Both the position numbers and the translations under genes were made by a program. From Pseudomonas delhiensis (lineage in GTDB: Bacteria > Pseudomonadota > Gammaproteobacteria > Pseudomonadales > Pseudomonadaceae): DNA of 64,000 bases. Below the pieces are notes generated by a model. That model had not been told where the DNA came from and made no database searches. It worked only from the letters and a program-made list of their open reading frames with translations. Below are positions 27,750 to 37,415 of this stretch, one piece after another (positions within the stretch are counted from its first letter, which is position 1; the number at the start of each line of letters is the position of its first letter). Where the stretch lies: the NCBI RefSeq assembly GCF_900187975.1, contig NZ_FZPC01000027.1, forward strand, positions 1 to 64,000. Reading direction: 5' to 3'.

Positions 27750-29499
27750 GCTGGGCAGTCCTTGCGGAAGCGGGGTGGATGGGGCCACGCAGGCGCCAGC
27801 GGTTGACCGCTTCGCGCTCGTGGAACAGCTCTCGGTAACGGCCCGGCTGGGCCAGAAGCTGACGGTGGGTGCCGCGCTGCACCAGTCGGCCCTGGTCGAG
27901 CACGAGGATCTGCGCGGCCTGTTCGGCCAGGCTCGGCCGGTGGGTGGCCAGCAGCAGCGTGTGGCGGCCGGCGAGGCCGAGCAGCAGGCGGTTGATGCGC
28001 GCCTCGCTGGCCGGGTCCAGGGCTGCGGTGGGTTCGTCCAGCAGCAGCACGGGGGCGCCCTTGAGCAGCAGCCGGGCCAGGGCCAGGCGTTGCCGTTCGC
28101 CACCGGACAGGCCGTTCCCGGCCTCGCCCAGGGGGCTGCGCCAGCCTTCGGCCAGGCGCCTGGCGAGGCTTTCCAGGCCGCAGGCGCGGGCCATCGACAG
28201 CAGCGTCGCGTCGCTGGCCGCGGGGTCGCCCAGGCGCAGGTTGTCCAGCAGGCTGCCGGGCAACGGGGCGCAGTCCTGGGGCAGCAACGCCAGGCTGCGG
28301 TCGCGCTCGGCGGCAGCGATCTCGCGCAGGTCGACGCCCCCCAGCAGCACCTGGCCTTCGTCCGGGTCGGCACAGCGCGCCAGCAGACGCAGCAGGCTCG
28401 ACTTGCCGGCCCCCGAGGCGCCCACCAGCAGGTTGAGCGAGCCGGGCGCCAGGTCGAAGTCGATGCCGCAGAGCACCCGGCGACCCTGGCGCACCAGGCC
28501 CAGGCCGCGCGCCTGCAGGCGGTGGTCGGCCGGAAGCCGCGGCCGGGCGGGCTCGGGCAGCGGCGCCACCTGCAGTACCTGGCGTAGCTGGCGCAGGCCA
28601 TGGCGGGTCTGGCGCAAGGTGGCGCCCAGGTTGACCAGGGTGCCCATGGGTTCCACCAGGCAGGTCGCCAGCAGCCCCAGGGCGAGGAACTCCGTGGCCG
28701 CCAGGTGCCCGCCGAGCACCGCACGCAGCCCGCCCAGCAGCAACAGCGTGTACAGCGCCTGCAGCGAGCCGGCCAGGCCCAGCGCCGCCGGGAAGGTGCG
28801 CCAGTGGGCTCGGCGCTGGGCGCGGCGCTGTTCGTCGAGGGCCCTTTCGAGCAGTTCGAAGCCGGCCTCGGTACGCCCGCTGACCCGCAGCAGCGCCTGC
28901 TGGCGGACGAACTCCAGGACCCGCGCCGCGGCCTCGGTGCTCGCCCGCTCGCAGCCCTCCTCGGCCTCGCCGCCCCAGCGCACGCCCCAGCGGTAGAACA
29001 GCCACAGCGGCAGTGCCGCCGCCAGCCCCGCCAGGGCCAGTTGCGGCATCTGCAAAGCCAGCACGGCCAGCAGCGCGAGCGGTGTCAGCAGCGCATTGAG
29101 CAGCGGCTGCAACAGGTGCGCCGGCACGCTCATCACCTGCAGCACGTTGTAGGTCACCAGGCGGTTGAGCTCGGCGCCGCGGCGCTCGACGAACCACTCC
29201 AGGGGTATCCGCGCCAGCTGCTGGCCAAGACGCCGGTTCAGCCCGCGGGCGGCTTGCGCGCCGGCGCGATAGCCAAGCAGCTGGGCATGGCGGCGCAGCC
29301 ACAGGCAAGCCATGGCCAGCACGGCGAAGGCCAGCGGCCAGTGCCATGCCGGTGCGCCGCCGAACAGTTCGGCGAAGGCCAGCGGCAGCAGGCCCAGGGC
29401 AACCCCCTGGGCGCTGGCCGCGGCGACCATGGCCAGCACCGCCAGGCGCAGGCGGCGGGCCTGGGCAGGCTCCAGGCAACGCAGCAGTTCGACGATCAT
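27739..29499 (-). CDS. pchI: ABC exporter-type transporter, pyochelin cluster
   Basis: 586 aa half-transporter with an N-terminal membrane domain (hydrophobic stretches within residues about 20-290) and a C-terminal ATPase. Walker A is GASGAGKSS, the signature is LSGGERQR, and Walker B is VLLLDEPTAALD. PchH and PchI probably form a heterodimer in the inner membrane. Their exact part in enantio-pyochelin metabolism is not settled; intermediate or siderophore movement is inferred from the family. It overlaps pchH by 4 bp and pchE by 11 bp. Confidence 0.92.
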   Translation of the reverse strand: MIVELLRCLEPAQARRLRLAVLAMVAAASAQGVALGLLPLAFAELFGGAPAWHWPLAFAVLAMACLWLRRHAQLLGYRAGAQAARGLNRRLGQQLARIPLEWFVERRGAELNRLVTYNVLQVMSVPAHLLQPLLNALLTPLALLAVLALQMPQLALAGLAAALPLWLFYRWGVRWGGEAEEGCERASTEAAARVLEFVRQQALLRVSGRTEAGFELLERALDEQRRAQRRAHWRTFPAALGLAGSLQALYTLLLLGGLRAVLGGHLAATEFLALGLLATCLVEPMGTLVNLGATLRQTRHGLRQLRQVLQVAPLPEPARPRLPADHRLQARGLGLVRQGRRVLCGIDFDLAPGSLNLLVGASGAGKSSLLRLLARCADPDEGQVLLGGVDLREIAAAERDRSLALLPQDCAPLPGSLLDNLRLGDPAASDATLLSMARACGLESLARRLAEGWRSPLGEAGNGLSGGERQRLALARLLLKGAPVLLLDEPTAALDPASEARINRLLLGLAGRHTLLLATHRPSLAEQAAQILVLDQGRLVQRGTHRQLLAQPGRYRELFHEREAVNRWRLRGPIHPASARTAQHER

Positions 29500-31226
29500 G
29501 CGCCGCCCCCCTGCTCCGCCGCCCACAGCCGGGCGTAGGCGCCGCCCTGCTGCAACAGCGCTTCGTGGCGCCCCATTTCCAGCACCCGGCCACCGTCGAG
29601 CACGACGATCCGATCGGCATCGCGCAGGCTGGCCAGGCGGTGCGCGATCACCAGTACCGTACGCCCGGCGGCGAGCACCGACAGGGCCTGCTGGATCGCC
29701 GCCTCGGATTGCGGGTCGGCCGCCGCGGTGGCCTCGTCCAGTACCAGGATGGGGGCATCGGCCAGCAGCGCGCGGGCGATGGCCAGGCGCTGCCGCTCGC
29801 CACCGGACAGCGCCTGGGTGCCGTCCAGCACCGTGGCGTAGCCCTGGGGCAACTGCTCGATACGCGCGTCGATCTGCGCGGCCCGCGCCGCGGCCCTGAC
29901 TTCGTCGAGCGTGGCCTCGGGCGTCGCCAGGCGCAGGTTGTCCAGCACGCTGGCGCGCAGCAGGCGGACCTCCTGGAAGACGAAGGCGACCTGCCGGTAC
30001 AGGGTGGCGTTGTCCATCTCGCGCAGGTCCACGCCGCCGATGCGGATGGCGCCGGCGCTGACGTCGGCGAAGCGCGGCAACAGGCTCGCCAGGGTCGACT
30101 TGCCGGCGCCGGATTCGCCCACCAGGGCGGTCAGGGTGCCCGGCGCCAGCACCAGGTCGATGCCATCCAGGGCCAGGCCGCCATCGGCGTGCCTGAGGCT
30201 CACCGCTTCGAAGCGCACTTCGGCGCCCTGCGGCTGGCGCGGCGATGCCGGCTGCGGCAGCGGCGCGGTGGCCAGCAGCTCGCCGATGCGCCTCGCGGCC
30301 TCGCGGCCCTGGACGATGGCGTCGCCGCCGTGCCCCAGCGCCGCCACGGGCGCAGCCAGGGCCGGGCCGAGCAAGGCGAAGGGCAGCAGTTGCACCGGTT
30401 GCAGTTCGCCGGTCAGCACCAGGCCGCTGCCGGCCAGCAGCACCAGGGCGATCATCAGCAGCGGCGAGAGCAGCACCTCGACGCTGGCGCCCAGCCCGGC
30501 CCAGCGCCCGACCCAGGCGGCGAAGAAGCGGGCGAAGTCCTCCACGGCGACGAAGAAGGCGCCCTGCACCTGGCTGGAACGGCCGAAGGACTTGACCATG
30601 GCGATACCCTGGACGAACCCCAGGGTCGCCTGGGACAGGCCGCCGATGGCCGCCCCCAGGGCCTGGCGGTCGGCGCGGTAGGCGGCCGAGCGCAGCGCGG
30701 CGAGGCGCCAGAGCGCCAGCAGCGGCGGCAGCAGCACCACCAGGGTCATGCGCCAGTCCTGCAGCACCAGGTAGGCCAGGCAGGCTGCCGGCGCCACCAC
30801 CGCCGCGGCGAGGTTGTTGGGCAGGTGCGCCACCAGGTGATGCAGGGCGCCGACGTCGTCCACCAGCACCCGGTTCAGCCGCGCCAGGTTGCGCCCGGCA
30901 TGCCAGCCCAGGGGCAGGCGCCCGAGGTGGGCGGCCAGGCGGCGGCGCAGGTGCAGCTGCAGGTCGCTGTCGGCCAGGTGGGTCATATGCAGTGCGCAAC
31001 TCAGGCCCAGCAGGCGCAGCAGCAGCGCGGCGGCGCCGGCCAGGGCCAGGAGCGGCGCCCGGGCGTCGTCGAGGCGGCCGGCCAGCAGCGCCGGCGCCAG
31101 TTCGGCCAGGGCGACGAAAGGCAGGATGCCGGCCAGAGCCGACAACGCCTGCAATGTCACCGCCAGCAGCAGGCGGCCGCGCACCGGGCGCAGCAGTACC
31201 GCCAGTGGGAAGCCCGCCTCAGCCAC
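29496..31226 (-). CDS. pchH: ABC exporter-type transporter, pyochelin cluster
   Basis: 576 aa, like P. aeruginosa PchH (570 aa). An N-terminal membrane domain ([20 protein letters not shown] and further helices to residue about 290) precedes an ATPase with Walker [10 protein letters not shown], signature LSGGERQR and Walker [13 protein letters not shown]. The start is taken as GTG at 31226 (GTGGCTGAG), overlapping the pchD stop by 8 bp; no nearby in-frame ATG gives a sensible N-terminus. It is the partner of PchI. Confidence 0.9.
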   Translation of the reverse strand: MAEAGFPLAVLLRPVRGRLLLAVTLQALSALAGILPFVALAELAPALLAGRLDDARAPLLALAGAAALLLRLLGLSCALHMTHLADSDLQLHLRRRLAAHLGRLPLGWHAGRNLARLNRVLVDDVGALHHLVAHLPNNLAAAVVAPAACLAYLVLQDWRMTLVVLLPPLLALWRLAALRSAAYRADRQALGAAIGGLSQATLGFVQGIAMVKSFGRSSQVQGAFFVAVEDFARFFAAWVGRWAGLGASVEVLLSPLLMIALVLLAGSGLVLTGELQPVQLLPFALLGPALAAPVAALGHGGDAIVQGREAARRIGELLATAPLPQPASPRQPQGAEVRFEAVSLRHADGGLALDGIDLVLAPGTLTALVGESGAGKSTLASLLPRFADVSAGAIRIGGVDLREMDNATLYRQVAFVFQEVRLLRASVLDNLRLATPEATLDEVRAAARAAQIDARIEQLPQGYATVLDGTQALSGGERQRLAIARALLADAPILVLDEATAAADPQSEAAIQQALSVLAAGRTVLVIAHRLASLRDADRIVVLDGGRVLEMGRHEALLQQGGAYARLWAAEQGGGA

Positions 31227-32862
31227 GCGCGCACGCCTCCCGCGGGGTGAAGTAGTGTTGCTGGAGGGCCTCGCGCAGGTGCCGCCGGTTGACCTTGCCG
31301 ACACCGGTCTGGGGGAAGGCCTCGATGAACTCGAAGCGGTCCGGCAGCTTGAACGCGGCCAGCCCGCAGGCGCGCAGGTAGGCCTTGAGTTCGCCGGCGG
31401 CAACCGGCGAGCGGCGGATTACGAACGCGCAACTGCGTTCGCCGAGGAAGCCGTCGGGCATCGCCACCAGCGCCGCATCCAGCACCGCGGGGTGGGCCAG
31501 CAGCAGGTTCTCCACCTCCTCCGCGGCGATCTTCTCGCCGCCACGGTTGATCAGGTCCTTGTCGCGCCCTTCCACCACCAGGTAGCCGTCGGCAGTCAGC
31601 GCCACCCGGTCACCGGAGCGGTAGAAGCCGTCGGCCGTGAAGCACTCGGCGTCCTGCCCGGGGTTCCGGTAGTAGCCGCGGATGGTGTAGGGGCCGCGGG
31701 TCAGCAGCAGGCCCACCCGCCCGGGCGGCAGGTCGTTGCCCTGCTCGTCCACCACGCGCACCTCGTCCGCCGGCGACAACGGCCGGCCCTGGGTGCGCAG
31801 CAGGTGCTCGGCGTCGTCGTCCGGGCGGGTGTAGCAGATCAGCCCCTCGGCCATGCCGAACACCTGCTGCAGCCGACAGCCCAGGGTCGGCCCGACGCGC
31901 CGCGCCGCCGCCTCGCTCAGCCGCGCACCGCCCACCTGCAGGAGCAGGCCGGGCAGGCCGCGCCCGCGGACCTCGGCCGCCTCCATCCAGACCAGGGCCA
32001 GCGGCGGCACCAGGGCGGTATGGGTCACGCCCTCGGCCTCGACCAGCGGGAAGCAGCATTCCGGCGTCGGCTGCGCCGCGGTCACCACCCGCCCGCCGCT
32101 GTACAGGGTGCCCATGAAACCCGGGCAACACATGGGGAAATTGTGCGCCATGGGCAGCGCCGCCAGGTAGGTGCTGTCCGGCCCCAGGCCGCATACCTCG
32201 GCGCTGGCGCGCAGGTTGTAGAGATACTCCCGGTGCCGCCGCGGAATCAGCTTGGGCACCCCGGTGGAGCCACCGGACAGCTGGAAGCAGGCCACCGCGT
32301 CCGGCGTCGGCCCGGGCAACGCCAGGGGCTCGGCCTGGTAGAGGTCGGCCAGGGCGACGAACTCCTGCGCCTCACCGGCCACCAGCACGTGGCGCAGTTG
32401 CTTCTGCTCCGCCTGGAGCCGCCGCGCCAGGGCGCGGAAATCGAAGTCGCCGGCGCGATCGATGCAGATATAGGCGCGGGCCTCGGCGAAACTGCAGAAG
32501 CTGGAAAGCTCCAGCTCGCGGTGCGCCGGCAGGGCGAAGATCGGCCGCGCGCCAAGGCGGTACAGGGCGAAGCAGGCCTCGACGAAGGCGATGCCGTTTG
32601 GCAATTGCAGCAGCACGTTGTCACCGGCGCGCAGGCCCAGGCCGTGCAGGCCGGCGGCCAGGCGCTCGACCCGCGCGTCCAGCTCGCGGTAGCTCAGGCG
32701 CCGTTCCCCTTCCACCAGTGCCTCGCGCTCGGCGAAGCGCCGGGCGGCTTGGCGCAGCAGGCCGGAGAAGGTTTCCTCGCGCCAGTAGCCGGCGTCCCGG
32801 TAGCGCTGGACATAGGCCTCGGGCCAATCGGGGCAGTCGATGCGGTCGTCGCGGGTGGTCAT
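31219..32862 (-). CDS. pchD: Salicyl-AMP ligase
   Basis: 547 aa, the same length as P. aeruginosa PchD. It adenylates salicylate and loads it on the aryl-carrier domain of PchE. The ATP-binding motif is [18 protein letters not shown], the aryl-acid pocket region is [14 protein letters not shown], and the core motifs [20 protein letters not shown] and [13 protein letters not shown] follow; the C-terminal catalytic Lys lies in [12 protein letters not shown]. The start [13 protein letters not shown] was chosen by family length. It is the first gene of the operon, with a Fur-like site about 155 bp upstream. Confidence 0.95.
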   Translation of the reverse strand: MTTRDDRIDCPDWPEAYVQRYRDAGYWREETFSGLLRQAARRFAEREALVEGERRLSYRELDARVERLAAGLHGLGLRAGDNVLLQLPNGIAFVEACFALYRLGARPIFALPAHRELELSSFCSFAEARAYICIDRAGDFDFRALARRLQAEQKQLRHVLVAGEAQEFVALADLYQAEPLALPGPTPDAVACFQLSGGSTGVPKLIPRRHREYLYNLRASAEVCGLGPDSTYLAALPMAHNFPMCCPGFMGTLYSGGRVVTAAQPTPECCFPLVEAEGVTHTALVPPLALVWMEAAEVRGRGLPGLLLQVGGARLSEAAARRVGPTLGCRLQQVFGMAEGLICYTRPDDDAEHLLRTQGRPLSPADEVRVVDEQGNDLPPGRVGLLLTRGPYTIRGYYRNPGQDAECFTADGFYRSGDRVALTADGYLVVEGRDKDLINRGGEKIAAEEVENLLLAHPAVLDAALVAMPDGFLGERSCAFVIRRSPVAAGELKAYLRACGLAAFKLPDRFEFIEAFPQTGVGKVNRRHLREALQQHYFTPREACARG

Positions 32863-33018
32863 CTTGCTTCCTCGCTGGTTGCGGGCATGAGCGGGCCTGC
32901 GACCTTGCGGGGAAGGCCGTACAGGCGTCTGCGGGGTATGGATGGCGGCAAGGCGTGCCGCCTCGGTGCGCCGGGCGCACCCGGGCAATGCTGCGGGGGA
33001 GGTCCCTCTCCGATTGTT

Positions 33019-33037
33019 GCGAGTGATTATCAATATC
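33019..33037 (-). promoter_or_regulatory. Candidate Fur box upstream of pchD
   Basis: On the minus strand GATATTGATAATCACTCGC matches the 19-bp Fur consensus GATAATGATAATCATTATC at 15 positions. It lies in the 385-bp pchD-pchR intergenic region, which holds no gene. Further upstream of pchD, near 33081-33103, TTTTTC is followed at short distance by ATCG; a similar TTTTTC/ATCG arrangement occurs near 34172 upstream of fetA and could be part of a PchR site, but I could not confirm that. Confidence 0.65.
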
Positions 33038-33172
33038 CCGGAGATCCGGCAGCGGCAAGGACCACCACCTTCGATCCCGCGCCTTTTTCTTTGGATCGTG
33101 GAACCCACGCCTGCCGTCAGGGCACGCGCAAGGCCCACGGGTCGGTACATGACAGCCTGGCCCGGCACAAAC

Positions 33173-33191
33173 AATAATAATTCTCATTCAT
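33173..33191 (+). promoter_or_regulatory. Candidate Fur box upstream of pchR
   Basis: AATAATAATTCTCATTCAT matches the Fur consensus at 12 of 19 positions, including the AATAAT and TCATT half-sites common in Pseudomonas iron-regulated promoters. It lies about 55 bp before the pchR start, where Fur bound to iron would block transcription of the regulator gene. Confidence 0.65.
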
Positions 33192-33247
33192 TGATCGACT
33201 TTGCCGTGCTAGCCTGGGGCCTCCATCCGCCAGGCAAGGAGAGAAGG

Positions 33248-34147
33248 ATGTCCAGCAGCAAGGCTACGCTGCGCAGCGTGCCCAACGACTTCACCCTCAG
33301 CGTGCCCGGTTGCGGCGCCGCCCTGGCGGGCGGGGCGGCGGACATCACCCTGTCCGCCGGCACCGTGGTGATGCAGAGCCAGGCCTGGATGCAGGAGCCG
33401 CTATGGAAGGGCCTGAAGCTGATCCTGGTGCTCAGCGGCCGCCTCGACTGCCGCATCGAGGGCCAGCCCCCGGTGGAGATCCGCGGCCCCACCCTGTGCG
33501 CGGTGGCCAACCAGGGCGAGTTCTGTGGCGACCACCTGTTCGCCAGCGGCGTGCCGGTACGCTATGCCACGGTGCAACTGGACTTCCCGGCGATCCGCAG
33601 CGTCGGCCTGGAGCCCGACCGCCTGTTCCGGCAGCGCCACGACGACGGCCCGGTGCTGTTCTGCCGGCCCGCCTCGCGCTCGCTGCTGGCCCTGGCGCGG
33701 CAGATCGTCACCTGCCCGCTGCACGGGCCGTCGCGGGCCTTCTACCTGGGCGGCAAGGCACTGGAACTGACCGCCCTGGGCCTGGAGGACCTGCTGGCCG
33801 ACCAGGGGCCGGCCAGCGCCGGGACGCGCCTGAACTCCGCCGACCTGGAGCGGGTGCAGGCCGCCCGCGAACTGCTGTGCCGCGACCTGCAGCATTCCCC
33901 CTCGCTGGCCGCGCTGGCGCGCCAGGTGGGGCTCAACGCACGCAAGCTCACCGAGGGCTTCCGCCAGCTGTTCGGCAGCAGCGTCTACGCCTACCTGCAG
34001 GAGGTCCGCCTGAGCGAGGCCTATCGCCTGCTGGCCAGCGGCGAGAGCAACGTGTCCAGCGCTGCCTACCGCGTCGGCTACAGCCCGGCGCACTTCTCCA
34101 TCGCCTTCCGCAAGCGCTTCGGGGTGTCGCCCCGCGAGCTGCGCTGA
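33248..34147 (+). CDS. pchR: AraC-type regulator activated by the ferric siderophore
   Basis: 299 aa. The N-terminal ligand-binding part (residues about 1-190; WKGLKLILVLSGRLDCRIEG) is like that of PchR proteins. The C-terminal AraC domain shows LAALARQVGLNARKLTEGFRQLFG and VSSAAYRVGYSPAHFSIAFRKRFG. In P. protegens, PchR with ferri-enantio-pyochelin activates the pch and fet operons stereospecifically. It lies between these two operons, divergent from pchD. The start follows an AAGGAGAGAAGG ribosome-binding sequence. Confidence 0.92.
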   Translation: MSSSKATLRSVPNDFTLSVPGCGAALAGGAADITLSAGTVVMQSQAWMQEPLWKGLKLILVLSGRLDCRIEGQPPVEIRGPTLCAVANQGEFCGDHLFASGVPVRYATVQLDFPAIRSVGLEPDRLFRQRHDDGPVLFCRPASRSLLALARQIVTCPLHGPSRAFYLGGKALELTALGLEDLLADQGPASAGTRLNSADLERVQAARELLCRDLQHSPSLAALARQVGLNARKLTEGFRQLFGSSVYAYLQEVRLSEAYRLLASGESNVSSAAYRVGYSPAHFSIAFRKRFGVSPRELR

Positions 34148-34291
34148 ACGCTCCAGGCGGCAGGGGTTCCGCCGTTTTTCCCAATCGAAAGAAATGGTCG
34201 CGCAATCCAATGTTTTCCCCCGGTGCCACGGATGCTTGTTGAGATAAGTTCGCATTCGCATTTTTGAACCCCTCTCAGCATGGAGCGAATC

Positions 34292-36514
34292 ATGGCAACC
34301 GGCCCCCGGCAGTTCGGCCCCCGAAACCTACCCTCCCACCTCCTCCCCCGCGGCCTGCGCCTGGCCGGGGCGATCCACGCCCTGGCCCTGGGCGTCGGCC
34401 TGGCGAGCCTGCCGGGCCAGGCCCTGGCCGAGGGCGACGAGCGCCCGGAACAGGACGTGCTCTCGCTGGACAGCAGCACCGTCCTCGGCAGCGGCGAGAA
34501 CCCCGTGGGTCCGGTGCCCGGCGTGGTGGCCCGGCGCAGCCTCAGCGGCACCAAGACCGATACGCCGATCCGCGAGGTGCCGCAGGCGCTGTCGGTGGTC
34601 ACGCGCAAGGAGATGGACGAACAGAAGGCGCAGTCGGTGGCCGAGGCACTGCGCTACACCGCCGGCGTGCAGGACACCACCGGCGCCGCCTCGCAGCGCT
34701 TCGACTCGATCAAGATCCGCGGCTTCGACGTTTCCAGCACCGGCATGCTGCGCGACGGCCTGCGCGGCACCACCAGCCAGGCCTGGCCGAAGGTCGAGCC
34801 CTACGGCCTGGAGCGCGTCGAGGTGCTCAAGGGTCCGGCCTCGGTGCTCTACGGGCAGAACGCCCCGGGCGGGGTGGTCAACCAGGTGAGCAAGCGCCCG
34901 CTGGACCAGCCTTTCCATGAGGTGGAGGTGATCGGCGGCAACCACGACCGACGCCAGGGCCAGTTCGACTTCAGCGGCCCGCTGGACGACGAAGGCAAGT
35001 TCCTCTACCGGCTCACCGGCCTGGGCCGCGACAGCGACACCCAGACCGACCACATCGTCGACCGCAAGACCTTCGTCGCCCCGGCCTTCACCTGGCGCCC
35101 CAACGAGGACACCGACCTGACCGTGCTGGCCGAGTACGCCGAGGACGAGTTCGGCGCCCCGCGGGTGTTCGTGCCGCTGCGCGGCAGCCTGCTGCCCAAC
35201 CCCAACGGCAAGATCAAGCACAACCAGTTCCTCGACGAGCCGGGGCTGGACAACCACCGCACCCAGTACGCCCTCGGCTACCTGCTGGACCACCGCCTGA
35301 ACGACGTCTGGAGCCTGCACTCCAGCGCCCGCTACAGCCATGTCAACCTGCTCACCAACACCGCCAGCGGCATGGGCCTGGCCGCCGACCAGCGCACCCT
35401 GATGCGCAGCGCCTACCGCTTCCGCATCATCGGCGACGTCTACGCCCTGGACAACAACGCCCAGGCACGCTGGAACATCGGCGACACCCAGATGACCTCG
35501 CTGCTGGGCCTGGACTACCGGCGCACCCGCGAGGACTACTACCTGCGCGCCGGCAAGGCTGCGTCCATCGACATCTTCAACCCGGTGTACGGCCAGGGTT
35601 TCGGCCCCGCCGACCAGCCCATGGCGCAGACCCAGCAACGCGCCGACCAGGTCGGCGTCTACGCCCAGCAGCAGTTCACCTTCGACGACCGCTGGGTGCT
35701 CAGCCTCGGCGGCCGCCAGGACAGCTCCAGCGCACGCACCGACAACCGCCTGGCGGACAGCGGCAGCAAGCAGCGCGACGAGAAGTTCACCTACCGCGCC
35801 GGCCTGGTCTACCTGGCCGATAACGGCCTGGCGCCCTACGTCAGCTACTCCACCTCGTTCAATCCCTATCTGGGGACCGACTTCTACGGCAACGCCTACA
35901 AGCCGCTGACCGCCAAGCAGTCGGAAGTGGGCGTGAAGTACCAGCCCAAGGGCTACGACAGCTTCATCACCCTGGCGGCCTACGAACTGACCCAGGAGAA
36001 CGTGCTGACCACCGACCCCGACAACAACCTCAACCAGGTGCAGACCGGCGAGGTGCGGGTGCGTGGCCTGGAACTGGAAGGCAAGGCCAGCCTGGCCCGC
36101 GGCCTGGACCTGATCGGCAGCGCCACCTACAACGACGCCGAGGTGACCAGAAGCAACAACCCCGTGGAAAAGGGCCACCGGCCGACCAACACGCCACGCA
36201 AGATGGCCTCGCTGTGGCTGGACTACACCCAGCCCGACGGCCCCCTGGCGGGCCTGGGCTTCGGCGCCGGGGTGCGCTACCTCGGGCGCACCGAGGCGGA
36301 CGCGGCCAATACCATCACGGTGCCCTCCTACACGTTGCTCGACGCCGCGGTGCACTACGAACTGGGTCGGCTGTTCCGCGAGGCCGATGGGCTGCGCCTA
36401 TCGCTCAATGCCAGCAACCTCACCGACAAGCACTACTACAACGGCTGCAGCACGAGCAGTTGCACCGTCGGCGAGGACCGCAGCCTGATCGCCAGCCTGA
36501 GCTACCGCTGGTAG
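34292..36514 (+). CDS. fetA: TonB-dependent ferri-enantio-pyochelin receptor
   Basis: 740 aa outer-membrane receptor. The signal peptide ends at PGQALA before EGDERPEQ. The TonB-box/plug region includes TKTDTPIREVPQALSVVT, with plug motifs IKIRGFDV and RVEVLKGPASVLYGQNAPGG. No N-terminal signalling (STN) domain is present. The C-terminus has a Cys pair (NGCSTSSCTVGED) and ends SLSYRW with the aromatic last residue of outer-membrane barrels. An ATG 12 bp upstream (34280) is possible, but GGAG stands 8 bp before 34292. A weak Fur-like sequence lies near 34238-34262. Confidence 0.92.
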   Translation: MATGPRQFGPRNLPSHLLPRGLRLAGAIHALALGVGLASLPGQALAEGDERPEQDVLSLDSSTVLGSGENPVGPVPGVVARRSLSGTKTDTPIREVPQALSVVTRKEMDEQKAQSVAEALRYTAGVQDTTGAASQRFDSIKIRGFDVSSTGMLRDGLRGTTSQAWPKVEPYGLERVEVLKGPASVLYGQNAPGGVVNQVSKRPLDQPFHEVEVIGGNHDRRQGQFDFSGPLDDEGKFLYRLTGLGRDSDTQTDHIVDRKTFVAPAFTWRPNEDTDLTVLAEYAEDEFGAPRVFVPLRGSLLPNPNGKIKHNQFLDEPGLDNHRTQYALGYLLDHRLNDVWSLHSSARYSHVNLLTNTASGMGLAADQRTLMRSAYRFRIIGDVYALDNNAQARWNIGDTQMTSLLGLDYRRTREDYYLRAGKAASIDIFNPVYGQGFGPADQPMAQTQQRADQVGVYAQQQFTFDDRWVLSLGGRQDSSSARTDNRLADSGSKQRDEKFTYRAGLVYLADNGLAPYVSYSTSFNPYLGTDFYGNAYKPLTAKQSEVGVKYQPKGYDSFITLAAYELTQENVLTTDPDNNLNQVQTGEVRVRGLELEGKASLARGLDLIGSATYNDAEVTRSNNPVEKGHRPTNTPRKMASLWLDYTQPDGPLAGLGFGAGVRYLGRTEADAANTITVPSYTLLDAAVHYELGRLFREADGLRLSLNASNLTDKHYYNGCSTSSCTVGEDRSLIASLSYRW

Positions 36515-36521
36515 GCCGCCG

Positions 36522-37415
36522 ATGGCAGATCCGCGGGTATCGACCAGGGCCGGCCGGCGGCGTGCCTGGCTGGCCCTGCACCGCTGGCTGGCGCTGCTGT
36601 TCGGCCTGCCGCTGGCGCTGCTGGGCGCCAGCGGTGCGATGCTGGAGCTGCGCGGCCCCATCCTGCGCTGGGAGCTGGGCGCGGCCGCGCTCAGCGCCAA
36701 GCCCCACGCCGCCAGCGCCACTGCCCTTGACGACGCGGCATTGCGCGAGCGGGCGCGGCGGGCCTACCCGCGCTTCGCCCGCGTGCTGGGCAGCGCGGCG
36801 CCGCGCCAGGGTTTCCTGACCAGCGACAACGCCCTGGTCTTCGGCACCCTGGTCGACCGCCCGGGCACCGCGGTGGCCATGCTCGACCCTTACGACGGCG
36901 AGCCGCGGGCCTTCTTCGTCTTCGACGACCTGTGGCTGGCCAAGGGGGTCGCGCTGCACCGCAGCCTGCTGCTGCCACCTGCGGTCGGCTCGCCGCTGCT
37001 GGTGCTGTGTGGCGGCGTGCTCTGCCTGTCGTTGCTCAGCGGCCTGTACCTGTGGTGGCCGGGGCGGCGCAACTGGTGGGCGGCGGCCAGCCTGCGGCGT
37101 GGCAGCCGGGGCACGCGGAGGCTGCGGGAATGGCACAACCTCTGCGCCGCCTGGCTGTACCTGCCGCTGCTGCTGATCGCCCTTACCGGTGCCTGGCTGG
37201 CGCTGCCGCCCGGGCTCGCCGGCGCTGCGCCAGCCAAGCCGCTGCTTTCGGCCCTGCACGGGCGGCTGGGCCTCGGCATCGCGGGCATGGCCGTCGCCTT
37301 CCTCGCCGGGCTCGCCCTGCCCGTGCTGTACCTCACCGGCCTGCTGCTGTGGTGGCGCCGCCGCCCGGCGCGCCAGGCCCTTCCCTCCACGCAAGGAAAC
37401 CCATCCCATGATTAG
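36522..37415 (+). CDS. fetB: PepSY-type membrane protein of the fet operon
   Basis: 297 aa. It has an N-terminal helix LHRWLALLFGLPLALLGASG, a periplasmic PepSY-like region (MLDPYDGEPRAFFVFDDLW), then three further helices with LSGLYLWWPGRRNW, WHNLCAAWLYLPLLLIALTG and LPVLYLTGLLLWWRRR. It belongs to the iron-regulated PepSY_TM family, members of which may reduce or process ferric siderophores at the inner membrane; the specific role is not known. Named by its second position in fetABCDEF. It starts 7 bp after fetA and overlaps fetC by 8 bp. Confidence 0.8.
   Translation: MADPRVSTRAGRRRAWLALHRWLALLFGLPLALLGASGAMLELRGPILRWELGAAALSAKPHAASATALDDAALRERARRAYPRFARVLGSAAPRQGFLTSDNALVFGTLVDRPGTAVAMLDPYDGEPRAFFVFDDLWLAKGVALHRSLLLPPAVGSPLLVLCGGVLCLSLLSGLYLWWPGRRNWWAAASLRRGSRGTRRLREWHNLCAAWLYLPLLLIALTGAWLALPPGLAGAAPAKPLLSALHGRLGLGIAGMAVAFLAGLALPVLYLTGLLLWWRRRPARQALPSTQGNPSHD

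Noticed and set aside
24258-28724. PchE read as 1488 residues, starting far upstream
   Set aside because: The extra N-terminal part is an out-of-frame reading of pchI. The ATG at 27749 begins a normal aryl-carrier domain.
34328-36355. Minus-strand frame of 675 codons inside fetA
   Set aside because: A Val/Gly/Ala/Gln-rich antisense shadow of a well-supported TonB receptor.
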